Positions 38,677 to 47,581 are shown, numbered from the stretch's first letter. The stretch is DNA of 64,000 bases from Streptomyces wuyuanensis (GCF_900103455.1 NZ_FNHI01000013.1:169415-233414); one strand, 5' to 3'. Program-made: numbers and translations. The notes: a model not told the origin generated them from the sequence alone.

Positions 38677-39786
38677 TCAGACCGGGCGGCGGAAGCCGAT
38701 CGTGGGGACCGCGCGGCGCAGCGGCCAGGGGCGGTCGGGGGCGGGGAGGAGCCGGGCCAGGAAGGCGTAGCGGGCGAGCGCCTCGGGGTCCTGGCCCTCG
38801 CAGCCCCGGACGTACTGCCACCAGGCCGCCACCTCGGACCAGCCGGGCGCGGACAGCGAGCCGCCGAACTCCTGCACGGACAGCGCGGCGGTCAGCCCGG
38901 CGAAGGCGAGCCGGTCCGCGAGCGGCCAGCCGGCGAGGGTGCCGGTGACGAAGCCCGCCACGAAGACGTCGCCGGCGCCGGTCGGGTCCAGCGCCTCCAC
39001 ACCGATCGCCGGGACCTCGGCCGTCTCGCCCGTGGCGCCGTCCACGGCGTACGCACCGTCGGCACCGAGCGTGACGACGGCGAGGGGCACCTTCTCGGCC
39101 AGTACCCGGGCGGCCGCGCGCGGGCAGTCGGTGCGGGTGTAGCGCATCGCCTCCTCGGCGTTGGGCAGGAACGCCTCGCACAGCTCCAGGTCGTGGAGGG
39201 CGCGCAGGTCCCAGCGGCCGGTGTCGTCCCAGCCGACGTCGGCGAAGATCCGGGTGCCGTGGGTGGCCGCCTCCGCGATCCAGGGCTCCGAACGACCGGG
39301 CACGAGGGAGGCCACGGCGGCCCGCGCCCGGGGCGCCGCCGCCGGGGCGCTCTCGGAGAGCGGTGCCTCGTGGCCGTGCGAGACCATCGTGCGCTCGCCC
39401 TCGTACGCCATGGAGACCGTCACCGGAGAGTGCCAGCCGGGCACCGTCCGCGACGGGGAAAGGTCGATGCCCTCGCCCTGTTCCAGGGCGTCCCAGCAGT
39501 AGTCGCCGTAGAAGTCGTCGCCGAAGGCCGCGGCCAGGGAGGTGCGCAGACCGAGCCGCGCGAGCGCGGTGGCCATGTTGGCGACGCCGCCCGGGCTCTG
39601 GCCCATCCCGCGCGCCCAGGTCTCGGTGCCGCGGACGGGAGCGGTGTCCAGCCCGGTGAAGATGATGTCGAGGAAGACCGTGCCGGTGAGGAACACGTCG
39701 CACTCCGGGTCCCCTCCGGTGCGCAGGGCGCCCAACGGGTCGACGTGCGCGGCGTGTTGCTGCTGCTCTCCGTCGGTCGTGATCAC
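38677..39786 (-). CDS. PfkB-family carbohydrate kinase
   Basis: This 369-residue ribokinase-fold kinase has VFLTGTVFLDIIFTGLDTAP at the N-terminal lid, the GGVANMATALARLGLRT signature, and the C-terminal signature DPTGAGDVFVAGF with the catalytic Asp. The anion hole GAGD is intact. The sugar or nucleoside substrate is not evident. GTG 39784-39786 has GGGAG about five bases upstream. The N-terminal 35 residues before the fold are polar and rich in Gln/His. It is divergent from an MFS transporter, which may carry the substrate; that link is inference. Confidence 0.88.
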   Translation of the reverse strand: MITTDGEQQQHAAHVDPLGALRTGGDPECDVFLTGTVFLDIIFTGLDTAPVRGTETWARGMGQSPGGVANMATALARLGLRTSLAAAFGDDFYGDYCWDALEQGEGIDLSPSRTVPGWHSPVTVSMAYEGERTMVSHGHEAPLSESAPAAAPRARAAVASLVPGRSEPWIAEAATHGTRIFADVGWDDTGRWDLRALHDLELCEAFLPNAEEAMRYTRTDCPRAAARVLAEKVPLAVVTLGADGAYAVDGATGETAEVPAIGVEALDPTGAGDVFVAGFVTGTLAGWPLADRLAFAGLTAALSVQEFGGSLSAPGWSEVAAWWQYVRGCEGQDPEALARYAFLARLLPAPDRPWPLRRAVPTIGFRRPV

Positions 39787-40120
39787 GGTGGCTCCCGGAT
39801 TGCCGTGCGGTGCGGTGCAAAGAGCGGTCGGATCAAGCCAGTGTGCCTGATCCGGGCCCTGACGTAAGGCCGGCGGAGCGGGTTCGGGACCGGCTCCGCA
39901 CCGGCTCCCACCGGGGAAAAGGCGCTCTTTTACCCGACCGATCACAGCACAAACCAAATGTGTCCCGCATCACATCATCTCGGCTTCTCCGCCGCCGGGG
40001 GCGCTTGATACAAATTGGCCCGCGTTCCCGTGCAGAAGACACCGGGCGCTCCTCCCTCCTCCTCGTCCCAGCGGCGCGGTGGATCCCCATGCCTTCAGCC
40101 CTTTGTTCCCGGGAACGCCC
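39787..40120. other. Divergent promoter region between PfkB kinase and MFS genes
   Basis: There is no gene here. The centre (39930-40030) is AT-richer than its surroundings and probably carries both promoters. A perfect 12-base palindrome GTTCCCGGGAAC lies at 40105-40116, directly before the MFS ATG, and might be an operator or weak hairpin over the ribosome binding site. Confidence 0.5.
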
Positions 40121-41407
40121 ATGTCCTCGCGCCTGCGCGCCGCGTGGCCGCTCGTCGCCGTCTTCGCCGTCGGCTACCTCGCCGCCTACCTTCTCCCCAC
40201 CGTCGTCGGCCGGCTGTCCGCCGGGCTCGGTCTCACCCCCGCCCAGGCCGGACTCGTCGGCTCCGTCCTGCTGTTGGCGTCCTCGGCCGCCGGATTCGCG
40301 CTCGCGTCACGGGTCGAGCGGTTCGGGCCGCGCAGGCTCGCCCGGACGGGTCTGGTCCTCGCCTTCGCCGGCTACGGCGCGGCGGCGCTGACGTCCGCGG
40401 TGCCCGTGGTCGTCACGGGAGTCGCGGTGGGCGGCTTCGGCTCCGGCACGGCAACCGCGGTCGCCGCGGCCGGCATCGCCGCCCAGCGCGATCCGCACCG
40501 GGTGTCCGCACTCGGCCTGCTCTCGGTGTCCGCGGCGGCGGGCGCCCTGTACCTGACGATTCCTCGGCTCGGCGGCGGCCATGCGCTGCCGTTCGCCGCG
40601 CTCGCCCTGGCGGCACTCGCGGCCTGGCCCGCGACCCGCCGGCTGGACTGCCCAGGGGCCCGGGTGAGCGTGCCCGGCGTCCAGGGCCTGCCGGACCAGC
40701 CCACCTCCCGGAACCCGCTCCCCCACCGCCGCTCCGGGGCGGTCCTCGCGGGCGCCATGCTCTGCTGGGCGATGGCGCAGAACGCACTGTGGGGCGTGAG
40801 CGGCCGTATAGGCACCACCCAGGCCGGACTGAGCGAGGTCGCCGTCGGCGCGGTCTTCGCCGCGGCGCTGGGCGCCGGGCTGACCGGCGTCATCGTCGCC
40901 GGGGCCGTGGGCGCGCGGTTCGGGCGGGCGGTCCCGATCGGCGTGGGCACGGCGCTCATCGCCTGCTGCATCGTGGTCAGTTCGTCCGCGCGCGGCCTGG
41001 CCGCCTTCGCCGTGGGCGAGATCCTGTGGAACACCTTCTACCCGGTGGTGCTCTCGTATCTGATCGGCCTCGCCGCCTCGCTCGACGCCCGCGGGCGCTG
41101 GGCCGTCCTCGTCGGTTCCGCCACCTCGCTGGGCGTGGCGTGCGGCCCGATGGCGGGCAGCCTGCTCTCGGCGCACGCCGGCTACCCGGGCATGGGGCTC
41201 GTGCTGTGCGGGGCCCTGCTGGTCGTGGCGGTACCGATGACCGCGGTCGCCGTGCACACCTCGGGCCGGCGCCTGGTGCCCGTGCCCCTGCCGGTGCCCG
41301 CCGCGATCCGGCGCCGCACCGCGGCTGCGCCCGCGGTCCTCGCGGAGATCACGGTCCCCGTGGCGGAGGCAGCTCCGGCCGGCACGGCGAAGGTCCTGGC
41401 CTCCTGA
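40121..41407 (+). CDS. MFS transporter (12 TM type)
   Basis: This 428-residue membrane protein starts directly with a hydrophobic segment (LVAVFAVGYLAAYLLPTVVG). About 11 more follow in two halves, separated by a hydrophilic loop near residues 180-205 (CPGARVSVPGVQGLPDQPTS). A motif-A-like SRVERFGPRRLARTGLV lies between segments 2 and 3. The C-terminal 45 residues are polar and Ala/Val-rich, probably cytoplasmic. The substrate is unknown. GGGAA lies a few bases before the ATG at 40121. Confidence 0.85.
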   Translation: MSSRLRAAWPLVAVFAVGYLAAYLLPTVVGRLSAGLGLTPAQAGLVGSVLLLASSAAGFALASRVERFGPRRLARTGLVLAFAGYGAAALTSAVPVVVTGVAVGGFGSGTATAVAAAGIAAQRDPHRVSALGLLSVSAAAGALYLTIPRLGGGHALPFAALALAALAAWPATRRLDCPGARVSVPGVQGLPDQPTSRNPLPHRRSGAVLAGAMLCWAMAQNALWGVSGRIGTTQAGLSEVAVGAVFAAALGAGLTGVIVAGAVGARFGRAVPIGVGTALIACCIVVSSSARGLAAFAVGEILWNTFYPVVLSYLIGLAASLDARGRWAVLVGSATSLGVACGPMAGSLLSAHAGYPGMGLVLCGALLVVAVPMTAVAVHTSGRRLVPVPLPVPAAIRRRTAAAPAVLAEITVPVAEAAPAGTAKVLAS

Positions 41408-41699
41408 GACAGGGCGGCGGTGCGTCCTCGGGGGAACGCGCCGTCGCCCGGTGCCCCGTGGTGCGGGCCGGGGCCCGGAGCACCGCTCGGGCGTACGCTC
41501 CGCGGAGCGCCGGGATATCCGCGCCCGGCCCCGTGGGCGGCCGCGTCCCCGCTGGGCCGGCCCGGTCGACGTCAGCGGCAGGCCGGCGCCGCAGCCCGGT
41601 GGGACGACGGCCCGGGCGCACCCGCACCGGCCCGGCCCCTCGCCCCGTTGGGCCGGACCCGGCGCCCGGGACGGTCTCATGCGCTCGGCAGCGCCCGCG
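41408..41699. other. Intergenic region between MFS and adenine deaminase genes
   Basis: This is very GC-rich, convergent gene ends. I see no gene and no single dominant hairpin. Confidence 0.5.
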
Positions 41700-42701
41700 T
41701 CACTCCCGGTCGAAGTCGTATCCGGCGACCTCCGCGAGGCAGCGCTCGCGGCGCGCCTCGTCCTGGTCGAGGAAGGCCGCGCGGAAGGAGTTGAGGGCCA
41801 GTTCCCGAAGCTGCTCGTGGTTCAGCCCGAGCGCCTCGCGGACCGCGTGGAAGGTGTCGCCGACGTAGCCGCCGAAGTAGGCGGGGTCGTCGGAGTTCAC
41901 CGTGACCAGCAGGCCGGCGTCCATCATCGCCCGCAGCGGGTGCTCCTCCAGGGTGTCGACGGCGCGCAGGCGGACGTTCGACAGCGGGCAGAGGGTGAGC
42001 GGGACCTGCTCGCGCACCAGGCGTTCGACCAGCTCGGGATCCTCCATCGACCGCAGCCCGTGGTCGATGCGTTCGACGCCGAGAACGTCCAGCGCCTGGC
42101 GGACGTACGCGGGCGGCCCCTCCTCCCCGGCGTGGGCGACCTTCCGCAGGCCGAGGGACTCGGCGGCCGCGTACACCTCGCGGAACTTCGACGGCGGGTG
42201 CCCCGTCTCGGCCGAGTCGAGACCGACCCCGGTGATGTGGTGCAGATAGGGCTTCGCGGCGTCGAGCGTCTCCATCGCCGACTCCGCCGAGCGGTCCCGC
42301 AGGAAGCACATGATCAGCCGGGTGGAGACGCCGTGCCGCTCCTCGGCGCGGTCCAGCGCGTGCGCGAGGCCCTCGACGACCGTGCCGATCGGGACACCGC
42401 GTTCCGTGTGGGCCTGCGGGTCGAAGAAGATCTCGGCATGCCGTACGCCCTGGGCCGCGGCACGCGTCAGATACGCGTCGGCGAGCTCCGTGAAGTCGTC
42501 CGCGGTGCGCAGGACGACCATGAGTCCGTAGTACAGGTCCAGGAAGGACTGCAGATCGCTGAAGAGGTAGGCCCTGCGCAGCGCCTCGGTTCCGGCGTAC
42601 GGCAGCTCGACGCCGTTGCGCTCGGCCAGGGCGAACGCGAGCTCGGGTTCGAGGGTGCCCTCGATGTGCAGATGCAGTTCGGCCTTGGGAATGAGTGACA
42701 T
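41700..42701 (-). CDS. add: Adenine/adenosine deaminase
   Basis: This 333-residue zinc-dependent deaminase converts adenine or adenosine to hypoxanthine or inosine in purine salvage. Metal ligands and catalytic residues are in KAELHLHIEGTLEPELAF, HAGEEGPP, RIDHGLRSMEDPEL and VNSDDPAYFGGYV. The segments LHIEGTLEPE, FFDPQAHTERG and GHPPSKF are those I remember from the adenine deaminase (Aah1-like) branch, not from classical adenosine deaminase. Adenine is therefore the likelier substrate, although the family is usually annotated as add. Start ATG 42699-42701. Confidence 0.85.
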   Translation of the reverse strand: MSLIPKAELHLHIEGTLEPELAFALAERNGVELPYAGTEALRRAYLFSDLQSFLDLYYGLMVVLRTADDFTELADAYLTRAAAQGVRHAEIFFDPQAHTERGVPIGTVVEGLAHALDRAEERHGVSTRLIMCFLRDRSAESAMETLDAAKPYLHHITGVGLDSAETGHPPSKFREVYAAAESLGLRKVAHAGEEGPPAYVRQALDVLGVERIDHGLRSMEDPELVERLVREQVPLTLCPLSNVRLRAVDTLEEHPLRAMMDAGLLVTVNSDDPAYFGGYVGDTFHAVREALGLNHEQLRELALNSFRAAFLDQDEARRERCLAEVAGYDFDRE

Positions 42702-42730
42702 CGGTGCTCGCTCGGACGTCGGCGGGTGGA

Positions 42731-43639
42731 TCAGGCGTCGCGTTTGGGGACCGGGACCCGTACGAGGTCCTGGGCCACGGACAGTTCGCCCTCGAAACCG
42801 GCGGCACGGGCCTGCCGCTCGAACTCGTCGGGCTCGCTGTAGCGCTGGGAGAAGTGTGTCAGCACCAGGTGCCGTACGCCCGCATCGCGCGCCACACGGG
42901 CCGCTTGTCCCGCCGTGAGATGACCGTGGTCCGTGGCCAGCGCGACGTCCTCGTCGAGGAAGGTCGACTCGATCACCAGCATGTCGCAGCCCTCGGCCAG
43001 CTCCCGCGCCCCGTCGCAGAGCCGGGTGTCCATGACGAACGCGAAGCGCTGCCCGCGCCGCACCTCGCTGACGTCCTCCAGCGCGACCGGGCCGAGGGCG
43101 CCTTCCCGCTGGATGCGGCCGACGTCCGGCCCCTTGATGCCGTGCGCGGCAAGACGCTCCGGCAGCATGCGGCGGCCGTCGGGCTCGGTAAGCCGGTAGC
43201 CGAAGGACTCGACGGGATGGTCGAGCCGGCGTGCCTCAAGCGTGTACGAGGGCGTGTCGGCCAGGACACCGCCGTCGGCGACCGGGGCCTCCGTGAGCCG
43301 GACCGTCTCGCGGTAGGCCGTCGCGTACCGGAGCCGGTCGAAGAAGCGCTGCCCGCTCGCCGGGTAGTGGGCCGTGACGGGGTGCGGCACCTGGTCCAGG
43401 TTGATGCGCTGGATCACCCCGGCGAGGCCGAGGGAGTGGTCGCCGTGGAAGTGGGTGACGCAGATCCGGTCGATGTCGTGCGCGGCGACCCCGGCCCTCA
43501 GCATCTGCCGCTGGGTGCCCTCGCCCGGGTCGAAGAGGATGCCCTCGCCGTCCCAGCGCAGCAGATAGCCGTTGTGGTTGCGGTGCCGGGTCGGGACCTG
43601 GCTGGCCGTGCCGAGCACGACCAGTTCGCGTACGGACAA
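42731..43639 (-). CDS. rnz: Ribonuclease Z (tRNA 3' processing)
   Basis: This 302-residue metallo-beta-lactamase-fold nuclease trims tRNA 3' ends. REEL-type start VRELVVLGTASQVPTRHRN is followed by FDPGEGTQRQML, the zinc motif THFHGDHSLGLAGV, and the C-terminal HLTAGQAARVA and LTHFSQRY. The frame has no ATG at the family start. TTG 43637-43639, with GGAG six bases upstream, fits best. The gene follows the HIT gene by 28 bases on the same strand and precedes the deaminase. Confidence 0.93.
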   Translation of the reverse strand: MSVRELVVLGTASQVPTRHRNHNGYLLRWDGEGILFDPGEGTQRQMLRAGVAAHDIDRICVTHFHGDHSLGLAGVIQRINLDQVPHPVTAHYPASGQRFFDRLRYATAYRETVRLTEAPVADGGVLADTPSYTLEARRLDHPVESFGYRLTEPDGRRMLPERLAAHGIKGPDVGRIQREGALGPVALEDVSEVRRGQRFAFVMDTRLCDGARELAEGCDMLVIESTFLDEDVALATDHGHLTAGQAARVARDAGVRHLVLTHFSQRYSEPDEFERQARAAGFEGELSVAQDLVRVPVPKRDA

Positions 43640-43667
43640 GATGGGCTCCGTGCCTGTCGGTGGCGCT

Positions 43668-44027
43668 CTACCCGGGCGGCCATTCGAGCCCGCGGCCGCC
43701 GAGGACGTGGGCGTGCGTGTGGAACACGGTCTGGCCGGCACCGGCGCCGGTGTTGAAGACGATGCGGAAGCCGGAGCCGTCGACCTTGTCCATCGCGGCG
43801 ACCTCGGCGGCTTCGCGCAGTATGTCGGCGGCGACGCCCGGCTCGGCCGCGGCGAGGGTGGCTGCGTCCGGGTAGTGGACCTTGGGGATCACCAGCACAT
43901 GCGTCGGCGCCTGCGGGTTGATGTCCCGGAAGGCGACGGTCGTCTCGGTCTCGCGGACGACGGTGGCCGGCACCTCCCCCGCCACGATCTTGCAGAACAG
44001 GCAGTCGGCTTGCGGTTCTCCCGCCAT
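43668..44027 (-). CDS. HIT-family (histidine triad) nucleotide-binding protein
   Basis: This 119-residue hydrolase-fold protein has LFCKIVAGEVPATVV at the N-terminus, AFRDINPQAPTHVLVIPK in the middle, and the triad FHTHAHVLGGRGLEWPPG at the C-terminus. HIT proteins of the HINT branch hydrolyse adenosine phosphoramidates. The ATG at 44025-44027 marks the family start; the open frame upstream is GC-rich non-coding DNA. It is probably co-transcribed with rnz. Confidence 0.92.
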   Translation of the reverse strand: MAGEPQADCLFCKIVAGEVPATVVRETETTVAFRDINPQAPTHVLVIPKVHYPDAATLAAAEPGVAADILREAAEVAAMDKVDGSGFRIVFNTGAGAGQTVFHTHAHVLGGRGLEWPPG

Positions 44028-44252
44028 GGTCCGGGCCCCTTCACGACTCCGACGATCAGTGGACTGCATGGTATCGGTGCCGGGGTACGCCTCCGGCGGG
44101 TGCCGTGCGGACCGGGCCGCCGGGGCCGTCCCCGTGTCCGTGTCCGTGTCCGGGCCGGGTCCGGCCGGGTGCGACCGGGTGCGGCCGCGCTGGGGGCTCC
44201 TCCCGCCCGACGGGGCAAGAGGTTCGCTCACCGCACGGGGTACGGGGCTTCC

Positions 44253-44798
44253 CTACCCGACGGGGGTGCGGGTCTCGGTGACGGTGACGGTCACGGTGAC
44301 CGTGGGGCGCGGCGCCCCCGCGTCCCCCGGGGCGGGAGGCCCCGGCGTCCTGGCGCGGGTGGGCAGCGGGGCATTGCAGTCGCCGAGGACGTAGGCGCGG
44401 AAGACCCGGCGGCCGTCCGACTCGGCCGTCAGGTCGCCGTGCACACACCGGCCGCCGATCTCCTGGGTGACCGTGCCGCCGATGGTGATCTTGCCGCCCT
44501 CGTCGGTCTCGCCCTCGCAGTCGACACCGGCGGCCGCGCGGACCGAACCCGCCGGCGCAGGAGCCGAGGGGGAGGCGCCGCCGGCGCCGCCCAGCCGCGC
44601 CGCGCAACTGAGCCAGCGGACGCGGACACCCTCCTTCTCCAGGGCCCGGGTGCCGGCGATGTCGGTGGTGTACGACACCGCCATGGCGCTGAGGCCGCCG
44701 GGCGTACCGGGTTCGCACGCGACGAGGCAGGACGCGGCCCCGGCCGCGCAGACGGCGGCGGCGAGGACGCGGACGGGAGAACGGTGAGGGGCCGTCAT
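44253..44798 (-). CDS. Small lipoprotein with Thr-Val repeat tail
   Basis: This 181-residue precursor has a lipoprotein signal with lipobox LVAC near residue 28. Four further cysteines (in LSCAARL, VDCEGE, GRCVHGD, GDCNAPL) could form two disulfides outside the cell. The body has TIGGTVTQEIGGRCVHGDLT, a beta-rich segment, and the C-terminus is PTVTVTVTVTETRTPVG, encoded by a GGTGAC/GGTCAC repeat. I do not recognise a family. It has no clear ribosome binding site and is divergent from the next gene. Confidence 0.65.
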   Translation of the reverse strand: MTAPHRSPVRVLAAAVCAAGAASCLVACEPGTPGGLSAMAVSYTTDIAGTRALEKEGVRVRWLSCAARLGGAGGASPSAPAPAGSVRAAAGVDCEGETDEGGKITIGGTVTQEIGGRCVHGDLTAESDGRRVFRAYVLGDCNAPLPTRARTPGPPAPGDAGAPRPTVTVTVTVTETRTPVG

Positions 44799-44870
44799 GA
44801 CGGAAGAGTGTCAGGGGCGGGGAGGGCGCGGTAGCCCGTTTGCGGCCAACGGCCACGTACCGTAAGCCGC

Positions 44871-45479
44871 ATGGGTGAAGCACGCAGGGTCCGCAGACTG
44901 GTCGTCGACGGCACCGTCTGGTTCTGGTCGCTGCGGCATTCGCACCGGGACGGAATGTGTCGCGATTCCCTGTCCCTCACCCGCGAGGGCACGAGCGCAC
45001 GGCTGTCGATCGTCTTCCGGGCGGGCGACGGGCGGATCGTGTCCGGCGGCGCGTACTGGAGCGGGGGTTCGGTCGGCGCCGTGGCCGGAGGGGACATGAA
45101 CCTCCATGAGCCGGGCGCCGTACGGAAGTTGCTCGACGCGGCACTGGCGGCGGGGGTGCGGGCTCCGGCCGAGATCGACGGATGGCCGCTGTTCGACGCC
45201 CTCGTGGGGCACGGCGCCCCGGCCGGCGGGGCGGAGCGCACGGGCGCGGGAGGCGTTGGTACGGGCTCGCCGGGGCCGGATGACCCGTCCGCGGGGCGGG
45301 AACCGGCGGACGGCCCCCTGAGGGCCGGAGCGGACTCCGGGCCCGAGAGCCGGGAACGCGGCTCGGGTTCCCCGGGGCCGGCGTCCGGCGGCGGGCGTGC
45401 CGGCCGTTCGACCAGCAGCCGCCTCCCGAAGACGGTCAGCCGGGCACCACGGCGGGACACGAAGGCCTCCGTGCGGTGA
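44871..45479 (+). CDS. Hypothetical protein whose 3' end runs into an IS remnant
   Basis: The first 110 residues or so (VRRLVVDGTVWFWSLRHSH, LSLTREGTSARLSIVFRAGDGR, MNLHEPGAVRKLLDAALAAG) look like a real conserved Streptomyces protein with strands and a final helix. The next 70 are low-complexity Gly/Pro/Glu/Arg. The last 25 residues (from about 45404) are encoded antisense to an IS481-type transposase N-terminus, so the natural C-terminus has probably been replaced. Function unknown. Confidence 0.6.
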   Translation: MGEARRVRRLVVDGTVWFWSLRHSHRDGMCRDSLSLTREGTSARLSIVFRAGDGRIVSGGAYWSGGSVGAVAGGDMNLHEPGAVRKLLDAALAAGVRAPAEIDGWPLFDALVGHGAPAGGAERTGAGGVGTGSPGPDDPSAGREPADGPLRAGADSGPESRERGSGSPGPASGGGRAGRSTSSRLPKTVSRAPRRDTKASVR

Positions 45480-45566
45480 AGATTCGACACCTCCACCACA
45501 TACGGAGGCCTTCGCCACGATCAAGACCCGTGCGCGTCGACAACGCTCGTTGATCAGTACACCTAG
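45404..45566 (-). mobile_element. 5' end remnant of an IS481-family element
   Basis: On the minus strand a frame from 45502 (or 45499) reads VEVSNLHRTEAFVSRRGA and RLTVFGRRLLVER, the start of a transposase group I know from Streptomyces. It breaks off at about 45404 into unrelated sequence. Upstream, the presumed element end reads CTAG then GTGTACTGATC (inward from 45566). The element at the right edge of the window has the matching CTAG-GTGTATTG. A 13-base inverted pair (CGAAGGCCTCCGT and complement) lies inside. Only about 160 bases survive. Confidence 0.6.
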
Positions 45567-46294
45567 GACCAGCGGCCGGTGCGGCCGAGTAGCAGGGCGG
45601 ACGCCGCCGTGCCGGCGGTGGACGTCCGCAGGACGCTCCTGCCCAGGCGGCAGGGCCTGGCGCCCGCTTCGGCGAACGCGGCCAACTCCTCCGGACTGAC
45701 GCCCCCTTCGGGCCCCACGACCAGCACGATGTCCCCGGACACCGGCAGTTGAGCGGTGGCGAGCGGTTCCGCGCCCTCCTCGTGCAGCACGACCGCGAAG
45801 TCCGCCTCGGCGAGCAGCCGCGCGACCTGCTTGGTGGTGGCGGCCTCCGCGACCTCGGGGAAGCGGAGCCGGCGCGACTGCTTGCCCGCCTCACGGGCCG
45901 TGGAGCGCCACTTGGCGAGCGACTTGGCGCCGCGCTCGCCCTTCCACTGGGTGATGCAGCGGGCGGCCGCCCATGGCACGATCGCGTCGACACCGGTCTC
46001 GGTCATGGTCTCGACGGCGAGTTCACCGCGGTCGCCCTTGGGCAGGGCCTGCACGACGGTGATCCGGGGCGTGGGCTCCGGCTCCTCGCGCAGTTCGGTG
46101 ACCAGGACGTCGAGGCGGTCCTTGCCCTCGACGGCGGCGACGGTGCCGTAGCCGCCTGCGCCCCGGCCGTCGGTGAGGACGACCTCCTCGCCCACGCGCA
46201 GCCGGCGTACGGACACGGCGTGCCGTCCTTCGGGCCCGTCCAGGATGACGGTGCCGGTGCGGACGTCCTCGACCAGGAAGACGGGGGCGGTCAT
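45563..46294 (-). CDS. rsmE: 16S rRNA (uracil-1498-N3)-methyltransferase
   Basis: This 243-residue SPOUT methyltransferase modifies U1498 of 16S rRNA. HAVSVRRLRVGEEVVLTDG lies in the N-terminal PUA-like domain. ALPKGDRGELAVETMTETGV, then RSTAREAGKQSRRLRFP and the knot LVVGPEGGVSPEEL with LGRSVLRTSTAGTAA, complete the family pattern. The ATG overlaps the nitronate monooxygenase stop (ATGA). Its TAG stop lies within the CTAG at which the IS remnant begins, so the C-terminus (GRTGRWS) may have been set by the insertion. Confidence 0.94.
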   Translation of the reverse strand: MTAPVFLVEDVRTGTVILDGPEGRHAVSVRRLRVGEEVVLTDGRGAGGYGTVAAVEGKDRLDVLVTELREEPEPTPRITVVQALPKGDRGELAVETMTETGVDAIVPWAAARCITQWKGERGAKSLAKWRSTAREAGKQSRRLRFPEVAEAATTKQVARLLAEADFAVVLHEEGAEPLATAQLPVSGDIVLVVGPEGGVSPEELAAFAEAGARPCRLGRSVLRTSTAGTAASALLLGRTGRWS

Positions 46295-47364
46295 GCGGGG
46301 TGCCGGAGTGCGAGGGCGGAGCCGGCCGCGGCGGTCTCGGCGGCGAGGACCTCGACGAGCCGCCCGGCGGGGAGGTCGCGGGCCAGCCGGTGGCCCTGGC
46401 CGGCCCAGAGAGCCATGGCCTGCGGATCACCGGCCTTGGCGGCGGCCTTGCGCAGGCCGGAGGTGAGGTGGTGCACCTCGGGGTAGGCGGCGGGCGCGTA
46501 CGGCCCGTGCTCGCTCATGAACCGGTTCACGAGCCCCCGGGCGGGACGGCCCGAGAACGCCCGCGTCAGCTCGGTCCTGTTGAACAGCGGACTGGTCATG
46601 GCCTGCTTGTGCAGCACGTTCGCACCGGACTCCGGACACACGAGGAAGGCGGTGCCGAGCTGTGCGGCGTCGGCCCCGGCGGCCAGGACCGCGGCGATCT
46701 GGCTGCCGCGCATGATGCCGCCGGCCGCGACGATCGGCAGCGGCACGGCCTCGCGGACCTGCCCGATCAGCGCGAGCAGGCCGATCCCGCCGCCGTCGTT
46801 GGCGGGGTCGTCGCGGTGCGTGCCCTGGTGGCCGCCGGCCTCGATGCCCTGCACGCAGACGGCGTCGGCGCCCGCGTGCTGTGCGGCCAGCGCCTCCTCG
46901 GGCGTGGTGACGGTGACGACCGTGAGCGTCCCGGCGCGCTTCAGCGGGGACAGGGCGGCGGGGGTGGGGCAGCCGAAGGTGAACGACACCAGCGGTACGG
47001 GATCGTCCCGGAGGATGGCCAGCTTGGCCTCGTACCCGTCGTCCCGGCCGGAGTCGGGGTCCCCGAGCGGTGTGTCGTACCAGCTGGCCTCGCCGGCGAG
47101 CTGGTGCCGGTAGACGTCGACGGCCGCGGCGTCGGCGTACGCGGGCTGCGGCATGAAGAGGTTGACGCCGAAAGGGCGCCCGGTGAGACCTCGGAGCTGT
47201 TTGATCTCCTGGTACATCCCGCCGGCGGTCTTGTACCCGGCGGCGAGGAACCCGAGCCCTCCGGCCTCGGACACGGCCGCGGCGAGTTCCGGACCGGAAG
47301 CGCCACCCGCCATGGGGGCCTGCACGATCGGGTAGCGGCAGAGATCGGTCAGCGCGGAGGACAT
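46291..47364 (-). CDS. Nitronate monooxygenase (NPD-like flavoprotein)
   Basis: This 357-residue FMN TIM-barrel oxygenase has IVQAPMAGGASGPELAAAVS at the start, GGLGFLAAGYKT, then VQGIEAGGHQGTH, which carries the catalytic His, and PIVAAGGIMRGSQIAAVLAAGADAAQLGTAFL in two flavin-phosphate strands. It oxidises alkyl nitronates such as propionate-3-nitronate. ATG 47362-47364. It lies between dnaJ2 and rsmE; the four-base overlap with rsmE indicates coupling. Confidence 0.88.
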   Translation of the reverse strand: MSSALTDLCRYPIVQAPMAGGASGPELAAAVSEAGGLGFLAAGYKTAGGMYQEIKQLRGLTGRPFGVNLFMPQPAYADAAAVDVYRHQLAGEASWYDTPLGDPDSGRDDGYEAKLAILRDDPVPLVSFTFGCPTPAALSPLKRAGTLTVVTVTTPEEALAAQHAGADAVCVQGIEAGGHQGTHRDDPANDGGGIGLLALIGQVREAVPLPIVAAGGIMRGSQIAAVLAAGADAAQLGTAFLVCPESGANVLHKQAMTSPLFNRTELTRAFSGRPARGLVNRFMSEHGPYAPAAYPEVHHLTSGLRKAAAKAGDPQAMALWAGQGHRLARDLPAGRLVEVLAAETAAAGSALALRHPA

Positions 47365-47537
47365 GCCCGCATGGTGCCACGTCCGGACCGCACGTCCGAA
47401 TCCAGGCCTCCGGCCCTCCGCAGGTTCCCCCCGGCGCGTCCGCAACGTGCCGTGGGGACGGACGATCGGGGCGCGGTCCGCCGGGCCACCGCCCCGCGCC
47501 GGGCGCGGACGGCCCGGGGCCGTCCGCGTCCTCGGGC

Positions 47538-47574
47538 GGGAGCCGGCCCCGCCGGAGCGGGGTCAGCGGCTCCC
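47538..47574 (-). terminator. Hairpin after dnaJ2
   Basis: GGGAGCCG (47538-47545) pairs with CGGCTCCC (47567-47574), and an inner CCCCG/CGGGG stem extends it. It starts eight bases beyond the dnaJ2 stop and may reduce read-through to the nitronate monooxygenase gene. Confidence 0.5.
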
Positions 47575-47581
47575 GGCAGGC

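Noticed and set aside
44795..45499. 234-codon minus-strand ORF beginning MVEVSNLHRTEAF
   Set aside because: Only the first 32 codons are transposase-like; the rest is the antisense of the plus-strand hypothetical gene. It is recorded as an IS remnant and not as a gene.
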